Assembly (NCBI GenBank): GCA_963710665.1
Contig: CAVQBC010000006.1
Span: forward strand, 372,001-436,000
Direction of reading: 5' to 3'
From: CAVQBC01 sp963710665
GTDB lineage: Bacteria; Actinomycetota; Thermoleophilia; Solirubrobacterales; Solirubrobacteraceae
Length of the DNA stretch: 64,000 bases
Position numbers and translations under genes: made by a program. Numbering within the stretch: the first letter of the stretch is position 1; each line of letters starts with the position of its first letter. The notes beneath the pieces were generated by a model. That model saw nothing but the letters and a program-made list of their open reading frames with translations, did no database searches and was not told the DNA's origin. Below, piece after piece: positions 34,308 through 43,201 of the stretch.

Positions 34308-34690
34308 CGGACCGTCTCCCGGTGGCGGGCGCGGCCGTCGCCGGCCGCATGCGCGCCGGCGGCCTCGATCGCGCGCCGTTCCAGCGGCGACCACTCACGG
34401 TCGCTCTTGCGCAGGTAGAGCAGCGTGATCGCCCACGTCATGAAGATCAGCAGGACGCCGTAGACGAAGCCGAGCGTGATGTCGCCGGCCACCGAGGCGC
34501 CCATCACCCCGGGCGCGATGCTGCCGAGCACCACGAACAGGACGGTGGCGGCCACCCCGATTCCCAGCGCCCCCTTGACGAAGCGCGTGCGGCTGGCCAC
34601 CAGCTGCCGGAACTCCGGCGAGTCCTCGATCGCCTTCCAGTCGACGGCATCCTGCCTGCCGTCGGCCGGCTCGGCACTGACCTCGTGCAT
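34304..34690 (-). CDS. DUF485 small membrane protein, symporter partner
   Basis: A 128-residue protein with two helices (ALGIGVAATVLFVVLGSIAPGVM and ITLGFVYGVLLIFMTWAITLLYL, given as two blocks) and the DUF485 lead-in SPEFRQLVASRTRFV. GGGAGGAGCTC precedes the ATG. DUF485-ActP pairs are well known (yjcH-actP in E. coli). Its role is not established; it probably assists the symporter. The N-terminal 30 residues are acidic. Confidence 0.9.
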   Translation of the reverse strand: MHEVSAEPADGRQDAVDWKAIEDSPEFRQLVASRTRFVKGALGIGVAATVLFVVLGSIAPGVMGASVAGDITLGFVYGVLLIFMTWAITLLYLRKSDREWSPLERRAIEAAGAHAAGDGRARHRETVR

Positions 34691-34840
34691 GAGCTCCTCC
34701 CTCACTCGTCGGACCGCCCCACCCCGCCGCGGCGGCCTCTCGCGGGGGGTACCCGATCGGCGCGCGGGAGCAACGCCTCCGTGCCCGGTCGCTCGAACCG
34801 CCCCGCCGAGCTCGCCGCTCGGGCAATATCCCTGGGGCCC

Positions 34841-35362
34841 ATGAGCCTCGACGCCCTCGTCCAGCGTCCGTCCCACCTGCCGCCCGGCGTCTGGGCGATC
34901 GAGCCGGTGCGCTCGCGGGTGTGGGTCCCGACCCGGATCGGCGCCGCGCTGCGGACGATCGCGGCCGAGGCGGCCGGCCGCCTCGAGGTCCATCACGCCG
35001 ACGTCGAGCTGCTCGTGACGCTCGGCCCCGCCGCCGACCGCGGCGACTCCCGCGCCCTGCGCCGCGCCCTGTTCGGCCCGGCCGGCCGGCGCCCGCTCGT
35101 GCTGACCGCCTCCGACCCGCTGCCGCTCGCGCCCCCGCGGCTGTTCCTCGACGGCATGCTGCGCATCGGCGGCCGGCGTGAGGAGGCGCGGCTCGACGCG
35201 CGCGTGCTCGACCTGCCGCCGCAGGACACCGACCTCGGCGACCGCCTCACGCTCGAGGTCCGCTGCGGGCTCGGCTCGGCGTGGGAGACCGTCCCGCCGC
35301 GCCTGCGCGTCGACCGCGACGCGCGCCTGATCCTCGGTCTCAGCGCGATCAAGGTCGCCTGA
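34841..35362 (+). CDS. YceI-like lipocalin-fold protein
   Basis: A 173-residue protein without a signal peptide. LPPGVWAIEPVRSRVWVPTR recalls the YceI start (W-x-I/V-D-P-x-H-S-x-V), with Glu for Asp and Val-Arg for Ala-His, and the remaining strands (LFLDGMLRIGGRREEARLDA and TLEVRCGLGSAW) continue an antiparallel pattern. YceI proteins bind isoprenoids or lipids. The match is partial and the family call moderate. It is 13 bp upstream of the GH15 gene, probably co-transcribed. Confidence 0.45.
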   Translation: MSLDALVQRPSHLPPGVWAIEPVRSRVWVPTRIGAALRTIAAEAAGRLEVHHADVELLVTLGPAADRGDSRALRRALFGPAGRRPLVLTASDPLPLAPPRLFLDGMLRIGGRREEARLDARVLDLPPQDTDLGDRLTLEVRCGLGSAWETVPPRLRVDRDARLILGLSAIKVA

Positions 35363-35375
35363 GCGGCGCCCGGGC

Positions 35376-37145
35376 ATGCAGCGCATCGAGGACTACGCGC
35401 TCATCGGTGACACGCACACCGCGGCGCTCGTCGGCCGCGACGGCTCGATCGACTGGTTGTGCCTCCCGCGCTTCGACTCGCCCGCCTGCTTCGCGGCGCT
35501 CCTCGGCGAGGCCGATCACGGCCGCTGGCAGATCGCCCCCGCCGGCGAGGTCCAGCGCGTCGAGCGCCGTTACCAGGACGGCACGCTCGTGCTCGAGACG
35601 GACTTCCACACCGCGGACGGCGCGGTGCGGGTCATCGACTGCATGCCGGTGCGCTCGCATCGGGTGGACCTCGTCCGCGTGGTCCGGGGCCTCGAGGGCC
35701 GCGTCCCCCTCCGCATGGACCTGCGCCTGCGCTTCGACTACGGCCGGATCGTGCCGTGGGTGCGCCGGGTGGACGGCCAGACGCTCGCGATCGCCGGGCC
35801 CGACGCGGTGGCGCTGGCCGCCGACGTCGATCTGCGCGGGGAGGACCTCAGCACCGTGGCGGACTTCACCCTCGCCGCGGGCGAGCAGACCGGGATGGTC
35901 CTGACCTGGTTTCACTCCTACGAGCCGGCGCCGCTGCCGGTCGACCCGATGCCCGCCGTCGAGGACACCGCGGCCTGGTGGCGGTCCTGGAGCGAGCGCT
36001 GCCTGTCTCGCATCCAGGGACCGTGGCGCGACGTCGTGCTGCGCTCGGTGATCACGCTGAAGGCGATGACCTACGCCCCGACCGGGGGCATCGTCGCGGC
36101 CGTCACGACCTCGCTGCCCGAGCGCCTGGGCGGCGTGCGCAACTGGGACTACCGCTACTGCTGGGTCCGCGACGCGACGCTGACGCTGGGCGCGATGCTG
36201 GCCACCGGCTACACCGAGGAGGCCGGCGCCTGGCGCGACTGGCTGCTGCGCGCGGTGGCCGGCGAGCCCGCGGAGATGCAGATCATGTACGGCGCCCGCG
36301 GCGAGCGCCGGCTCACCGAGTTCGAGCTCGACTGGCTGCCGGGCTACGCGGGCTCCAAGCCGGTGCGCGTCGGCAACGCCGCGTCCGAGCAGTTCCAGCT
36401 CGACGTCTACGGCGAGCTCATGGACGCCATGTACGCGGCGCGCGCCGCCGGGCTCGCGCCCGACCCGCACTCCTGGGACATCCAGCGGGCGCTGCTCGCC
36501 TTCCTCGAGACGAACTGGAGCCACCCCGACGAGGGGATCTGGGAGGTGCGGGGCCCGCGGCGGCACTTCACGCACTCGAAGGTGATGGCGTGGGTGGCGT
36601 TCGACCGTGCGGTCAAGAGCGTCGAGGAGTTCGGGCTCGACGGGCCGGTCGAGCGCTGGAAGCGCCGGCGAGAGGAGATCCGCCGCGAGGTCCTCGAGCG
36701 CTCGTGGGACCCGGTGCGCCGCACGTTCACGCAGTCCTACGGCTCGCAGGCGCTCGACGCCGCGCTGCTGCTCATGCCGATGGTCGGGTTCCTGCCGGCC
36801 ACCGACGAGCGCATGTCGAGCACCGTGGCCGCGATCGAACGGGAGCTGATGCGCGACGGCTTCGTGCAGCGCTACCCGTCAGAGATCGCCGACGACGGCC
36901 TGCCGCCGGGCGAAGGCGCGTTCCTGCCGTGCACGTTCTGGCTCGTCGACAACCTCGTCCTCCAAGGCCGCACGGACGACGCCACGAGCCTGCTCGAGCG
37001 CCTCCTCGCGCTCGGCAACGACGTCGGGCTGTTCGCGGAGGAGTACGACGCCGAGGCGGGCTGCCAGGTCGGCAACTTCCCGCAGGCGTTCACCCATATG
37101 GGGCTGGTCAACGCCGCGCTCCATCTCGAAGCGGCTATGCGGTGA
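35376..37145 (+). CDS. Glycoside hydrolase family 15 (glucoamylase/trehalase-type)
   Basis: A 589-residue cytosolic enzyme. The N-terminal beta-sandwich (about 1-230) begins IEDYALIGDTHTAALVGRDG and SIDWLCLPRFDSPACF, the trehalase-like N domain. The (alpha/alpha)6 barrel (about 235-589) has RNWDYRYCWVRDATLTLGAM, the general-acid region HPDEGIWEVRGPRR and a second acid in PPGEGAFLPCTFWLVDNL. Actinobacterial members hydrolyse trehalose, and others maltodextrins; I cannot choose. No signal peptide. Its 3' end overlaps the frameshifted lhgO by 11 bp. Confidence 0.9.
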   Translation: MQRIEDYALIGDTHTAALVGRDGSIDWLCLPRFDSPACFAALLGEADHGRWQIAPAGEVQRVERRYQDGTLVLETDFHTADGAVRVIDCMPVRSHRVDLVRVVRGLEGRVPLRMDLRLRFDYGRIVPWVRRVDGQTLAIAGPDAVALAADVDLRGEDLSTVADFTLAAGEQTGMVLTWFHSYEPAPLPVDPMPAVEDTAAWWRSWSERCLSRIQGPWRDVVLRSVITLKAMTYAPTGGIVAAVTTSLPERLGGVRNWDYRYCWVRDATLTLGAMLATGYTEEAGAWRDWLLRAVAGEPAEMQIMYGARGERRLTEFELDWLPGYAGSKPVRVGNAASEQFQLDVYGELMDAMYAARAAGLAPDPHSWDIQRALLAFLETNWSHPDEGIWEVRGPRRHFTHSKVMAWVAFDRAVKSVEEFGLDGPVERWKRRREEIRREVLERSWDPVRRTFTQSYGSQALDAALLLMPMVGFLPATDERMSSTVAAIERELMRDGFVQRYPSEIADDGLPPGEGAFLPCTFWLVDNLVLQGRTDDATSLLERLLALGNDVGLFAEEYDAEAGCQVGNFPQAFTHMGLVNAALHLEAAMR

Positions 37146-38338
37146 CGCGCCGCGCGATCTCGTCGCCGATCGCCAGCGAGGCGGTGGCGGCGGGGGAGGG
37201 GGCATTGAGCACGTGCAGCACGCGCTCGGTCTCCGCGAAGGCGAAGTCGTCGACGAGCGAGCCGTCGCGGGCGACCGCCTGGGCGCGGATGCCCGACGGT
37301 CCGGCGACGACGTCGCGCGGGCCGACGGCCGGCAGGTAGCGCTGGATCTCGCGCACGACGAGCCGCCGGCTGGCGGCGTGGCCGAGCTCGCGCGCGCCCG
37401 TCCGCCACCAGCGGCGCACGAGGCGCGCCGTGCCGGGCCAGCGCAGGGTGTCGGCGACGTCGGCGGCGCGGACGCGGGTCAGCCGGTAGGCGTCGCGCGC
37501 GCCGACGAGCAGCGCGGTCGGCCCGAACAGCACGTCGCCGCCGACCGTCGGGGTGGCGTGCACGCCGAGGAACGGCAGCGACGGGTCGGGCACCGGGTAG
37601 ACCTGCCCGCGCACGAGCCCGGTGCGCTCGGGGCGCAGCTTCAGGTAGCCGCCGCGGAACGGCACGATGCGCACCGACGGCCGGGCGCCGGAGGCGGCGG
37701 CCAGCCGGTCCGACCAGGCGCCGGCGCAGGTCACGACGCGCCGGGCGCGCAGGACGCCGCCCGCGTGGTGGACCTCGACGCCGTCGCCGCCCTCCTGGAT
37801 GCGCGCGACCGCGCACCCCGCGGTGACCGTGCCGCCCGCCGCCGCCACGTCGCCGCGCGAACGCGCGCGCCACCGCGGCGAAGTCCACGCTCCCGGTGTC
37901 CGGCGAGTGCAGCGCGGCGAGCCCGTGGGCGGCGGGCTCGATCTCGCGCAGCTCGGCGAGGTCCAGGCGCGCGACCCGCACGCCGTTGGCGCGGGCGCGG
38001 CGCTCGAGCTCGGCGAGGCGGTCGAGCTCCACCGCGCGCGCCGCGACGATCACCTTGCCGCAGCGCACCGCCTCGATGCCGCGGTCGGCGCAGTAGTCGT
38101 ACAGCGCCCGCGCGCCCTCGACGCACAGGCGCGCCTTCAGCGAGCCGGGCGCGTAGTAGATCCCGGCGTGGATGACGCCGCTGTTGTGGCTGGTCTGGTG
38201 GGCGCCGATGTCCGGCTCGCGCTCGAGCACCGCCACGCCGGGCGACCCGGGCGAGCCGGCGACGGCCCGCGCGACGGCGAGCCCGACGATGCCGCCGCCG
38301 ATCACGGCGACGTCGCAGGTCGTGGGGGGAGCGGCCAC
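37135..38338 (-). pseudogene. lhgO: L-2-hydroxyglutarate oxidase (LhgO-like), interrupted by a frameshift
   Basis: Two frames on the same strand give one FAD oxidase of about 400 residues. The N-terminal frame (from 38338) carries AVIGGGIVGLAVARAVAG and SHNSGVIHAGIYYAPGSLKA, the L2HGDH hallmark. Homology passes to the frame ending at 37135, which begins about DVAAAGGTVTAG and holds RGGYLKLRPER, DVLFGPTALLVGARD and the C-terminal GPSGIRAQA. Removing one base near 37853-37861 would let AFA continue into GDVAAAGG. As written, the first frame runs past the lhgO stop to 36872 without homology. It would oxidise L-2-hydroxyglutarate to 2-oxoglutarate. Assembly error is as likely as inactivation. Confidence 0.82.
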
Positions 38339-38375
38339 GCGGGGCAGGATGCCAGCCGCGGGCGGCGGGAGCGGC

Positions 38376-38507
38376 CTAGCGCGTGATGCGCGTGCCGGTG
38401 GTGACGATCGCCACGGGCGGCGGCGCCGAGGGGAGGAACGGGTCCGGGGCCACGGCCTCGAGCCGGAGCGGGATCTCGGTGACTGTCGGCATCATCATGG
38501 CGGTCAT
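38376..38507 (-). CDS. Putative 43-residue peptide
   Basis: A short frame, MTAMMMPTVTEIPLRLEA then PDPFLPSAPPPVAIVTTG and a basic end TRITR. A GAGG 9 bp before the fourth codon (also ATG) makes that start plausible, giving 40 residues. It fills the 215-bp gap between lhgO and the metallophosphatase gene on the same strand. No family is recognised. Composition (Pro-rich, few charges, hydrophobic C-terminal half) is unlike the Arg/Ala shadow frames seen elsewhere. It may be noise. Confidence 0.35.
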   Translation of the reverse strand: MTAMMMPTVTEIPLRLEAVAPDPFLPSAPPPVAIVTTGTRITR

Positions 38508-38553
38508 CCTCAAGCGGTACTGACGCCTTGTTCGCGACAGGTATTCCGCCGGA

Positions 38554-39114
38554 TCACAACTCGAGTGCGACCGCCCGCGCCCCTTTCAGGTAGTGCACCC
38601 GCGTGTCGCCGAGGCGCTCGACGATCCGACCGGGGTGCGGGTGGGTGTGCCCGTGCAGCAGGTGGCGCGGGCGATGGCGCTCGACCCACTCGCGCAGGGC
38701 CTCGTACCCGACGTGCGCGCGGTCCTCCGGGTCGTCGTTGACCCCGGCCGGCGGGCAGTGGCACAGCAGCACGTCGGCGGGCGGCAGGTCGCGCACGAGG
38801 CGCCGCGCCGCTCGCTGGGAGAACATGTGATCGCCGTCGCGCTTGTAGCGCACGCAGCCTTCGAACCCGCTGAAGCTCACGCCGTCGACCTGAGCCGCGC
38901 GCAGATGGAGGTCCTCGATGCCGTACCAGTCCATGTAGGCCTCGTGGTCATGGTTGCCGTAGACGCCGAGCTTGGGTACCCGCACCCGCTCGAGCGGCTC
39001 GATCCACGCCGGATCGAGGTCGCCGAGGCACAGGACGGCGGCCGCCCGCGAGCGGTGTACGAGCGCCTCGAGGTCCCCGTGGGGCGGCCGGTCGGCGAGG
39101 GCGACGATCCGCAT
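38554..39114 (-). CDS. Calcineurin-like metallophosphoesterase
   Basis: A 186-residue phosphoesterase. Metal motifs are ALADRPPHG (residues 6-14), CLGDLD (near 29-34), YGNHDH (near 52-57), CHCPP (near 118-122) and GHTHPHPG (155-162). The first motif keeps Asp but the D-x-H spacing is longer than the usual D-x-H, so this could be an atypical member; the remaining motifs are intact. Length suits the YfcE-like or CpdA-like small phosphodiesterases. The ATG at 39114 is the natural N-terminus (MRIVALAD). Substrate unknown. Confidence 0.82.
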   Translation of the reverse strand: MRIVALADRPPHGDLEALVHRSRAAAVLCLGDLDPAWIEPLERVRVPKLGVYGNHDHEAYMDWYGIEDLHLRAAQVDGVSFSGFEGCVRYKRDGDHMFSQRAARRLVRDLPPADVLLCHCPPAGVNDDPEDRAHVGYEALREWVERHRPRHLLHGHTHPHPGRIVERLGDTRVHYLKGARAVALEL

Positions 39115-39198
39115 CTCGGCTGGGATCCTGCCCGATCGGCCGCCCGGCCGGCCGGTCTGCGCTTGCGCCCGGACGCCGCTCTCGGATAGGAACGGGCG

Positions 39199-40389
39199 AT
39201 GGTCCAGGTACTCGCCGAGCAGCGCCCGCCGTGGAGCGACGAGCAGCGTGCGCTGCTCGAGCGCCACGCGCCCAGCCTCGGATTCGACCCGCAGGACGCC
39301 CACCGGGCGACCGCGGCCGACACGATGGCCGAGTGGCCGCCGAACCGGCTGGCCCGCGACGACGGCGCGGTGATCGCCGACGGCGACGACCTCGCGCTCG
39401 CGATCCTCACCGACTACCCGTGCGGGCTCACCGCGGCCGGCGACGACCGCCTGATCGGGGGCTCGGACCCGGTGGCGGCGGCCCTCGTCCTGCAGGAGCG
39501 CCACCCGCCCGTGGCCTACGGGCGCATCGTGCAGGCGGACGACGGGCGGACCTGGCTTCAGTACTGGCTGTTCTACTACGACAACCCCAAGCACCTGTTC
39601 GGCTGGGGGCGTCACCAGGGCGACTGGGAGCTCGTCCAGGTCGAGCTCGACGCGGCCGGCACGCCGGTGACGGTCACGGGCTCCCAGCACGAGCACGCCG
39701 AGACCCGCCCCTTCCGCGCGGTCGCCCCGGAGGGCCGCCCGGTCGTCTACGTCGCGCCGTTCTCCCACGCGAACTACTTCGCGCCGAGGACGCGGTTCTA
39801 CTTCCCCGGCGCCGACCACCCCTTCGGCGGGGGGCCTCGGCTCGTCCCCGAGGTGCGGCCGTTCGGCGAGTGGTCGCGCTGGCCCGGGCGCTGGGGCGCC
39901 GACCGCGGCCGCCCGCTCGCGGGCCTCGCGCCGATCGGGCGCAGCCCGGCCGGCCCCGCGCACCAGCACCGGCGCTGGGAGGACCCCGCCGGCTTCGCCG
40001 CGCCACCGCCGGCCGCGCCGCTCGCCGCCGCGCTGAAGTCGCTCGTCTGGACGGCGGGGAAGCTGCTCGCGCCCGCGAAGCCCGAGGTGTCGGCGGCCGC
40101 GCTGCGCGGCCGGCAGCTGACGGTCGGCTGGCGCGGGGCCGCGCGCCACCTGCTGGTCACCGCCCACCGGCCCGAGCCGCCCTTCGCGATGCTGCGCAGC
40201 GCGGTCCTGCGCGACGTCGCGCCCGCCGGCGCCACCGAGCTCTGCCTGCCCGAGGACGTGGACGAGTGCGCGGTCTGGGTGAGCACCTACAACCGGCTGC
40301 GCCAGCGCAGCTGGCCCGCCGGGCTCCCGCGCGCCCCCGACGCCGGCGAGCCCGCGCCCTACCGCGTCCTGCAGGCGCCGGCGGGCTGA
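39199..40389 (+). CDS. Vps62-like protein
   Basis: A 396-residue protein. The middle block LQYWLFYYDNPKHLFGWGRH then QGDWELVQVEL, followed by FSHANYFAPRTRFYF, matches the Vps62/DUF946-type pattern (aromatic YWxFY..N..H.GDWE). The family's biochemical role is unknown. AGGAACGGGCG precedes the ATG. Its stop is 3 bp before the phosphodiesterase fusion's GTG, so they are one operon. The C-terminal 110 residues look like a separate beta-rich domain. Confidence 0.7.
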   Translation: MVQVLAEQRPPWSDEQRALLERHAPSLGFDPQDAHRATAADTMAEWPPNRLARDDGAVIADGDDLALAILTDYPCGLTAAGDDRLIGGSDPVAAALVLQERHPPVAYGRIVQADDGRTWLQYWLFYYDNPKHLFGWGRHQGDWELVQVELDAAGTPVTVTGSQHEHAETRPFRAVAPEGRPVVYVAPFSHANYFAPRTRFYFPGADHPFGGGPRLVPEVRPFGEWSRWPGRWGADRGRPLAGLAPIGRSPAGPAHQHRRWEDPAGFAAPPPAAPLAAALKSLVWTAGKLLAPAKPEVSAAALRGRQLTVGWRGAARHLLVTAHRPEPPFAMLRSAVLRDVAPAGATELCLPEDVDECAVWVSTYNRLRQRSWPAGLPRAPDAGEPAPYRVLQAPAG

Positions 40390-40392
40390 GCC

Positions 40393-42462
40393 GTGCGCCG
40401 CTTCCAGGGCCGCCGGGCCGTCGCGCGGACCCTCGCGGTGTGGATCGTCACCGCGGTGGCGCTGCTGGCGCTCGGCTGGGTGTCGCCGACCGTCGAGGTC
40501 TCGGACGTCACGGGCGCGCTCGCCGGCGCGCTGGCGATCGGCCTCGTCAACGCGCTCCTGTGGCCGGTGCTGATCCGCTTCGCGCTGCCCTTCACCGTGC
40601 TCACGCTGGGCCTCGGGGCGCTGGTGCTCAACGGCCTGGTGGTCCGCGGCGTATCCGCGATCGTGCCGGGCTTCGACATCGGCGGGCTCGGCTCGGGGAT
40701 CGTCGTGGCGATCTGGGTGACGGTCGTGACCACCGCCGTGACGGCGCTGCTGGCGATCGACGACGACGACTTCCACTACCGCAACTTCGTCCTGCGGCGG
40801 GAGGGCCGGGCGGGCGCGGTGCACGCCACGGACGTCCCGGGCGTGATCTTCCTCGAGATCGACGGCCTCGCCCACGAGGTGCTGCGGCGCGCGGTGCGCG
40901 ACGGCAACGTCCCGACCATCGCGCGGTGGCTGCGCGACGGGACCCACCGTCTGCACCGCTGGGAGACCGACTGGTCCTCGCAGACCGGCGCGTGCCAGGC
41001 CGGGCTGCTGCACGGCGACAACGACGACATGCCCGCGTTCCGCTGGTGGGAGAAGGACCGCGGCCGCGCGATCGTCACCAACCACCCGCGCGACGCGGCC
41101 GAGCTCGAGCGCCGGCACTCCGACGGGCGCGGCCTGCTGCACGACGACGGCGCCAGCCGCGCCAACATCCTCTCCGGCGACGCCGCGCACAGCCTGCTGA
41201 CGATGAGCACCGTGCTCGACCGCGACCGGCCCGGCCGCGTCGGCCAGGACTACTACACGTACTTCGCGCGCCCCTACAACGTCATCCGCACGATGCTGCT
41301 GATGGCGATCGACATCGTGCAGGAGCTGTTCTACGCCTCCCAGCAGCGGCGGCGGGACATCAGGCCGCGGGTCGAGCGCGACTTCAAGTACGCGCTCGTG
41401 CGGTCGTGGGGGACGATCATCCAGCGCGACCTCCAGGTGCAGGCCGTGATCGGCGACATCATGGCCGGCCGCCCCGTCGTCTACACCACGTTCCTCGCCT
41501 ACGACGAGGTCGCCCACCACTCGGGCGTCGAGCGCCCGGACGCGCTCGCCACGCTGCGGCGCGTCGACCACGAGTTCGCCCGGCTCGAGGCCGCCCTGCC
41601 GCACGCGCCGCGCCCGTACCGCTTCGTCGTGCTCTCCGACCACGGGCAGTCGCAGGGCGCCACGTTCCGCGACCGCTACGGGACGACGCTCGAGGAGGTC
41701 GTGCGGGCCGCCTCCGAGCCCGACGCGGTGGTGGCCGGCGCCGTCGCCGGGGACGAGGCGAGCGGCTATCTCGACGCCTCGCTGGCCGAGGCGTCGCAGG
41801 CCGACAGCGCGGCCGGACGGACCATCCGCGCCGCGGCGGGCCGCCGTCTGCGCGAGCATCAGCTCGAGGCGGGCTCCGAGCAGGCGGCGGCGGACGCCGC
41901 GCCGCCGCCCGAGCTCGTGGTCATGGCGTCCGGGAACCTCGGCCTCGTGTCGTTCCCCCGCGAGCCGGGGCGCGTCACGCGCGAGCGCATCCGCGAGCTG
42001 CACCCGCGGCTGCTCTCGGCGCTGCGCGAGCATCCCGGCGTCGGCTTCGTGCTCGTCCGCTCCGAGGACGACGGCGCCGTCGTGCTCGGCGCCAGGGGCG
42101 CCCACTTCCTCGACGACGGGCGCGTGGAGGGGGAGGACCCGCTCGCGCCCTTCGGCCCCAACGCGGCTCGCCACGTCCGCCGCAGCGACCGCTTCCCGCA
42201 CTGCGCCGACCTCATGCTCAACAGCACGTTCTGGGCCGACACCGACGAGGTCGCGGCGTTCGAGGAGCTGGTCGGCTCCCACGGCGGGCTCGGCGGCGAG
42301 CAGGGATTCCCGTTCGTGCTCGCGCCGGTCGAGTTCGACGTGCCGCGCGAGCCGCTGGTGGGCGCCGAGGAGGTCCATCGCGTGATGCGGAAATGGCTGC
42401 GCGATCTCGGCCATACTGGTTACGAGGACACGATCACCCCGCCCTTGACAACAAGTGAGTAG
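40393..42462 (+). CDS. Holin-like membrane domain fused to alkaline-phosphatase-fold phosphodiesterase
   Basis: A 689-residue protein. Residues 1-118 contain four helices of the phage_holin_4_2/YvlD-like type (VNALLWPVLIRFALPFTVL, then TLGLGALVLNGLVV). From about 145 onward lies a type I phosphodiesterase/alkaline-phosphatase core: VIFLEIDGLAHEVL (metal Asp), the nucleophile area WSSQTGACQAGLL, FLAYDEVAHHSG, VLSDHGQSQGATF and RFPHCADLML. The helices would hold the hydrolase at the membrane, probably facing in or out depending on the third loop. Substrate might be a phospholipid or teichoic-acid headgroup. This arrangement occurs in other actinomycetes to my recollection but lacks a defined function. 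Confidence 0.82.
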   Translation: MRRFQGRRAVARTLAVWIVTAVALLALGWVSPTVEVSDVTGALAGALAIGLVNALLWPVLIRFALPFTVLTLGLGALVLNGLVVRGVSAIVPGFDIGGLGSGIVVAIWVTVVTTAVTALLAIDDDDFHYRNFVLRREGRAGAVHATDVPGVIFLEIDGLAHEVLRRAVRDGNVPTIARWLRDGTHRLHRWETDWSSQTGACQAGLLHGDNDDMPAFRWWEKDRGRAIVTNHPRDAAELERRHSDGRGLLHDDGASRANILSGDAAHSLLTMSTVLDRDRPGRVGQDYYTYFARPYNVIRTMLLMAIDIVQELFYASQQRRRDIRPRVERDFKYALVRSWGTIIQRDLQVQAVIGDIMAGRPVVYTTFLAYDEVAHHSGVERPDALATLRRVDHEFARLEAALPHAPRPYRFVVLSDHGQSQGATFRDRYGTTLEEVVRAASEPDAVVAGAVAGDEASGYLDASLAEASQADSAAGRTIRAAAGRRLREHQLEAGSEQAAADAAPPPELVVMASGNLGLVSFPREPGRVTRERIRELHPRLLSALREHPGVGFVLVRSEDDGAVVLGARGAHFLDDGRVEGEDPLAPFGPNAARHVRRSDRFPHCADLMLNSTFWADTDEVAAFEELVGSHGGLGGEQGFPFVLAPVEFDVPREPLVGAEEVHRVMRKWLRDLGHTGYEDTITPPLTTSE

Positions 42463-42473
42463 TCACTCACAAT
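42445..42473 (+). promoter_or_regulatory. Promoter with embedded inverted-repeat operator
   Basis: TTGACA at 42445-42450 and CACAAT at 42468-42473 are 17 bp apart. Between them lies GTGAGT-AGTC-ACTCAC (42455-42470), a perfect 6-bp inverted repeat with a 4-base spacer, of the kind TetR-like repressors use. The element straddles the 3' end of the preceding gene (stop at 42460-42462) and would drive the DUF1707 gene at 42520 from about 42480. It is among the clearest promoters in the window. Confidence 0.65.
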
Positions 42474-42519
42474 GCGGTGACTGCGAACGACCGAGACCGC
42501 CGTTCATGGAGGAGCGCCC

Positions 42520-43014
42520 ATGGCCGCCGAGCGCCGAGCACCACGCCCCCTCAGCTTCCCGCTGGATGACATCCGGCCTTCCGACGCGGAGCGCGAGGAG
42601 GTCGTCGAGCAGCTGCGCTACCACGCGGAGCAGGGGCGCCTGGACATGGACGAGCTCTCGGAGCGCCTCGACCGCGTGTACGCCGCCAAGGCCCGCCGCG
42701 AGCTGGCGGAGCAGCTCGCGGAGCTCCCGGTCCCGCCCCCGGCGCCGGCCCCCGCGCCGTCGCGGACCGGCCCGCCGGCCGGGTCCTACGACACGCTCGA
42801 CGGGATCATGGGCCGCTTCCGCGGCTACCTCGCCGTCAGCGTGCTCCTCGTCGCGATCTGGGCGCTGGCCGGGGCCGGCACGTTCTGGCCGGTCTGGTTC
42901 ATCGTCTTCGGCGCGATCGGGGTCGTGACCGGCGGCAGGCACGGCCGCGGCGCGTGCGGCCACGGGCGCCGCGGCCGCCATGGGCCGGTGCGGATCTCGC
43001 CGCCTCTACGATGA
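42520..43014 (+). CDS. DUF1707 protein with C-terminal membrane helices
   Basis: A 164-residue protein. The N-terminal DUF1707 segment has IRPSDAEREEVVEQLRYH and GRLDMDELSERLDRVYAA, a SHOCT-like short helical motif. A Pro-rich linker is followed by two helices (about 108-142) and a Gly/His/Arg tail. TGGAGGAGCGCCC precedes the ATG. It lies 58 bp downstream of the clear promoter at 42445. DUF1707 domains are widespread in actinomycetes, without a settled function; small-peptide or membrane-stress roles have been proposed. Confidence 0.85.
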   Translation: MAAERRAPRPLSFPLDDIRPSDAEREEVVEQLRYHAEQGRLDMDELSERLDRVYAAKARRELAEQLAELPVPPPAPAPAPSRTGPPAGSYDTLDGIMGRFRGYLAVSVLLVAIWALAGAGTFWPVWFIVFGAIGVVTGGRHGRGACGHGRRGRHGPVRISPPLR

Positions 43015-43018
43015 CGCC

Positions 43019-43201
43019 ATGTCCACCGCACGCCCGGACGCGCCGGCCGGCACGCTCCCCGGCCCGCGGCGGGTGATCGTCGTCGAGCCGCTCGAGCGCC
43101 CCGCCGAGCGTCCCGCGCCCGCCCCGGACCCGCCGCGGGAGTCGCCGCCCGCGCCCGAGCGCGACCCCGCCCAGCCCGAGGCGGACCCGCAGCGGGTGTG
43201 A
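43019..43201 (+). CDS. Small Pro-rich hypothetical protein
   Basis: A 60-residue protein, STARPDAPAGTLPGPRRVIV then VEPLERPAERPAPAP and further Pro/Glu/Asp. It overlaps the next gene's GTG with its TGA (GTGA), which implies coupling. No family is recognised. The even mix of Pro, Glu, Asp and Arg suggests a disordered tail or adaptor. The start is 4 bp after the DUF1707 stop. Confidence 0.5.
   Translation: MSTARPDAPAGTLPGPRRVIVVEPLERPAERPAPAPDPPRESPPAPERDPAQPEADPQRV

Noticed and set aside
38554..42414. A 1,286-codon frame extending the metallophosphatase upstream
   Set aside because: Only the last 186 codons (from 39114) look like a protein; the rest is antisense to the Vps62-like and phosphodiesterase genes.
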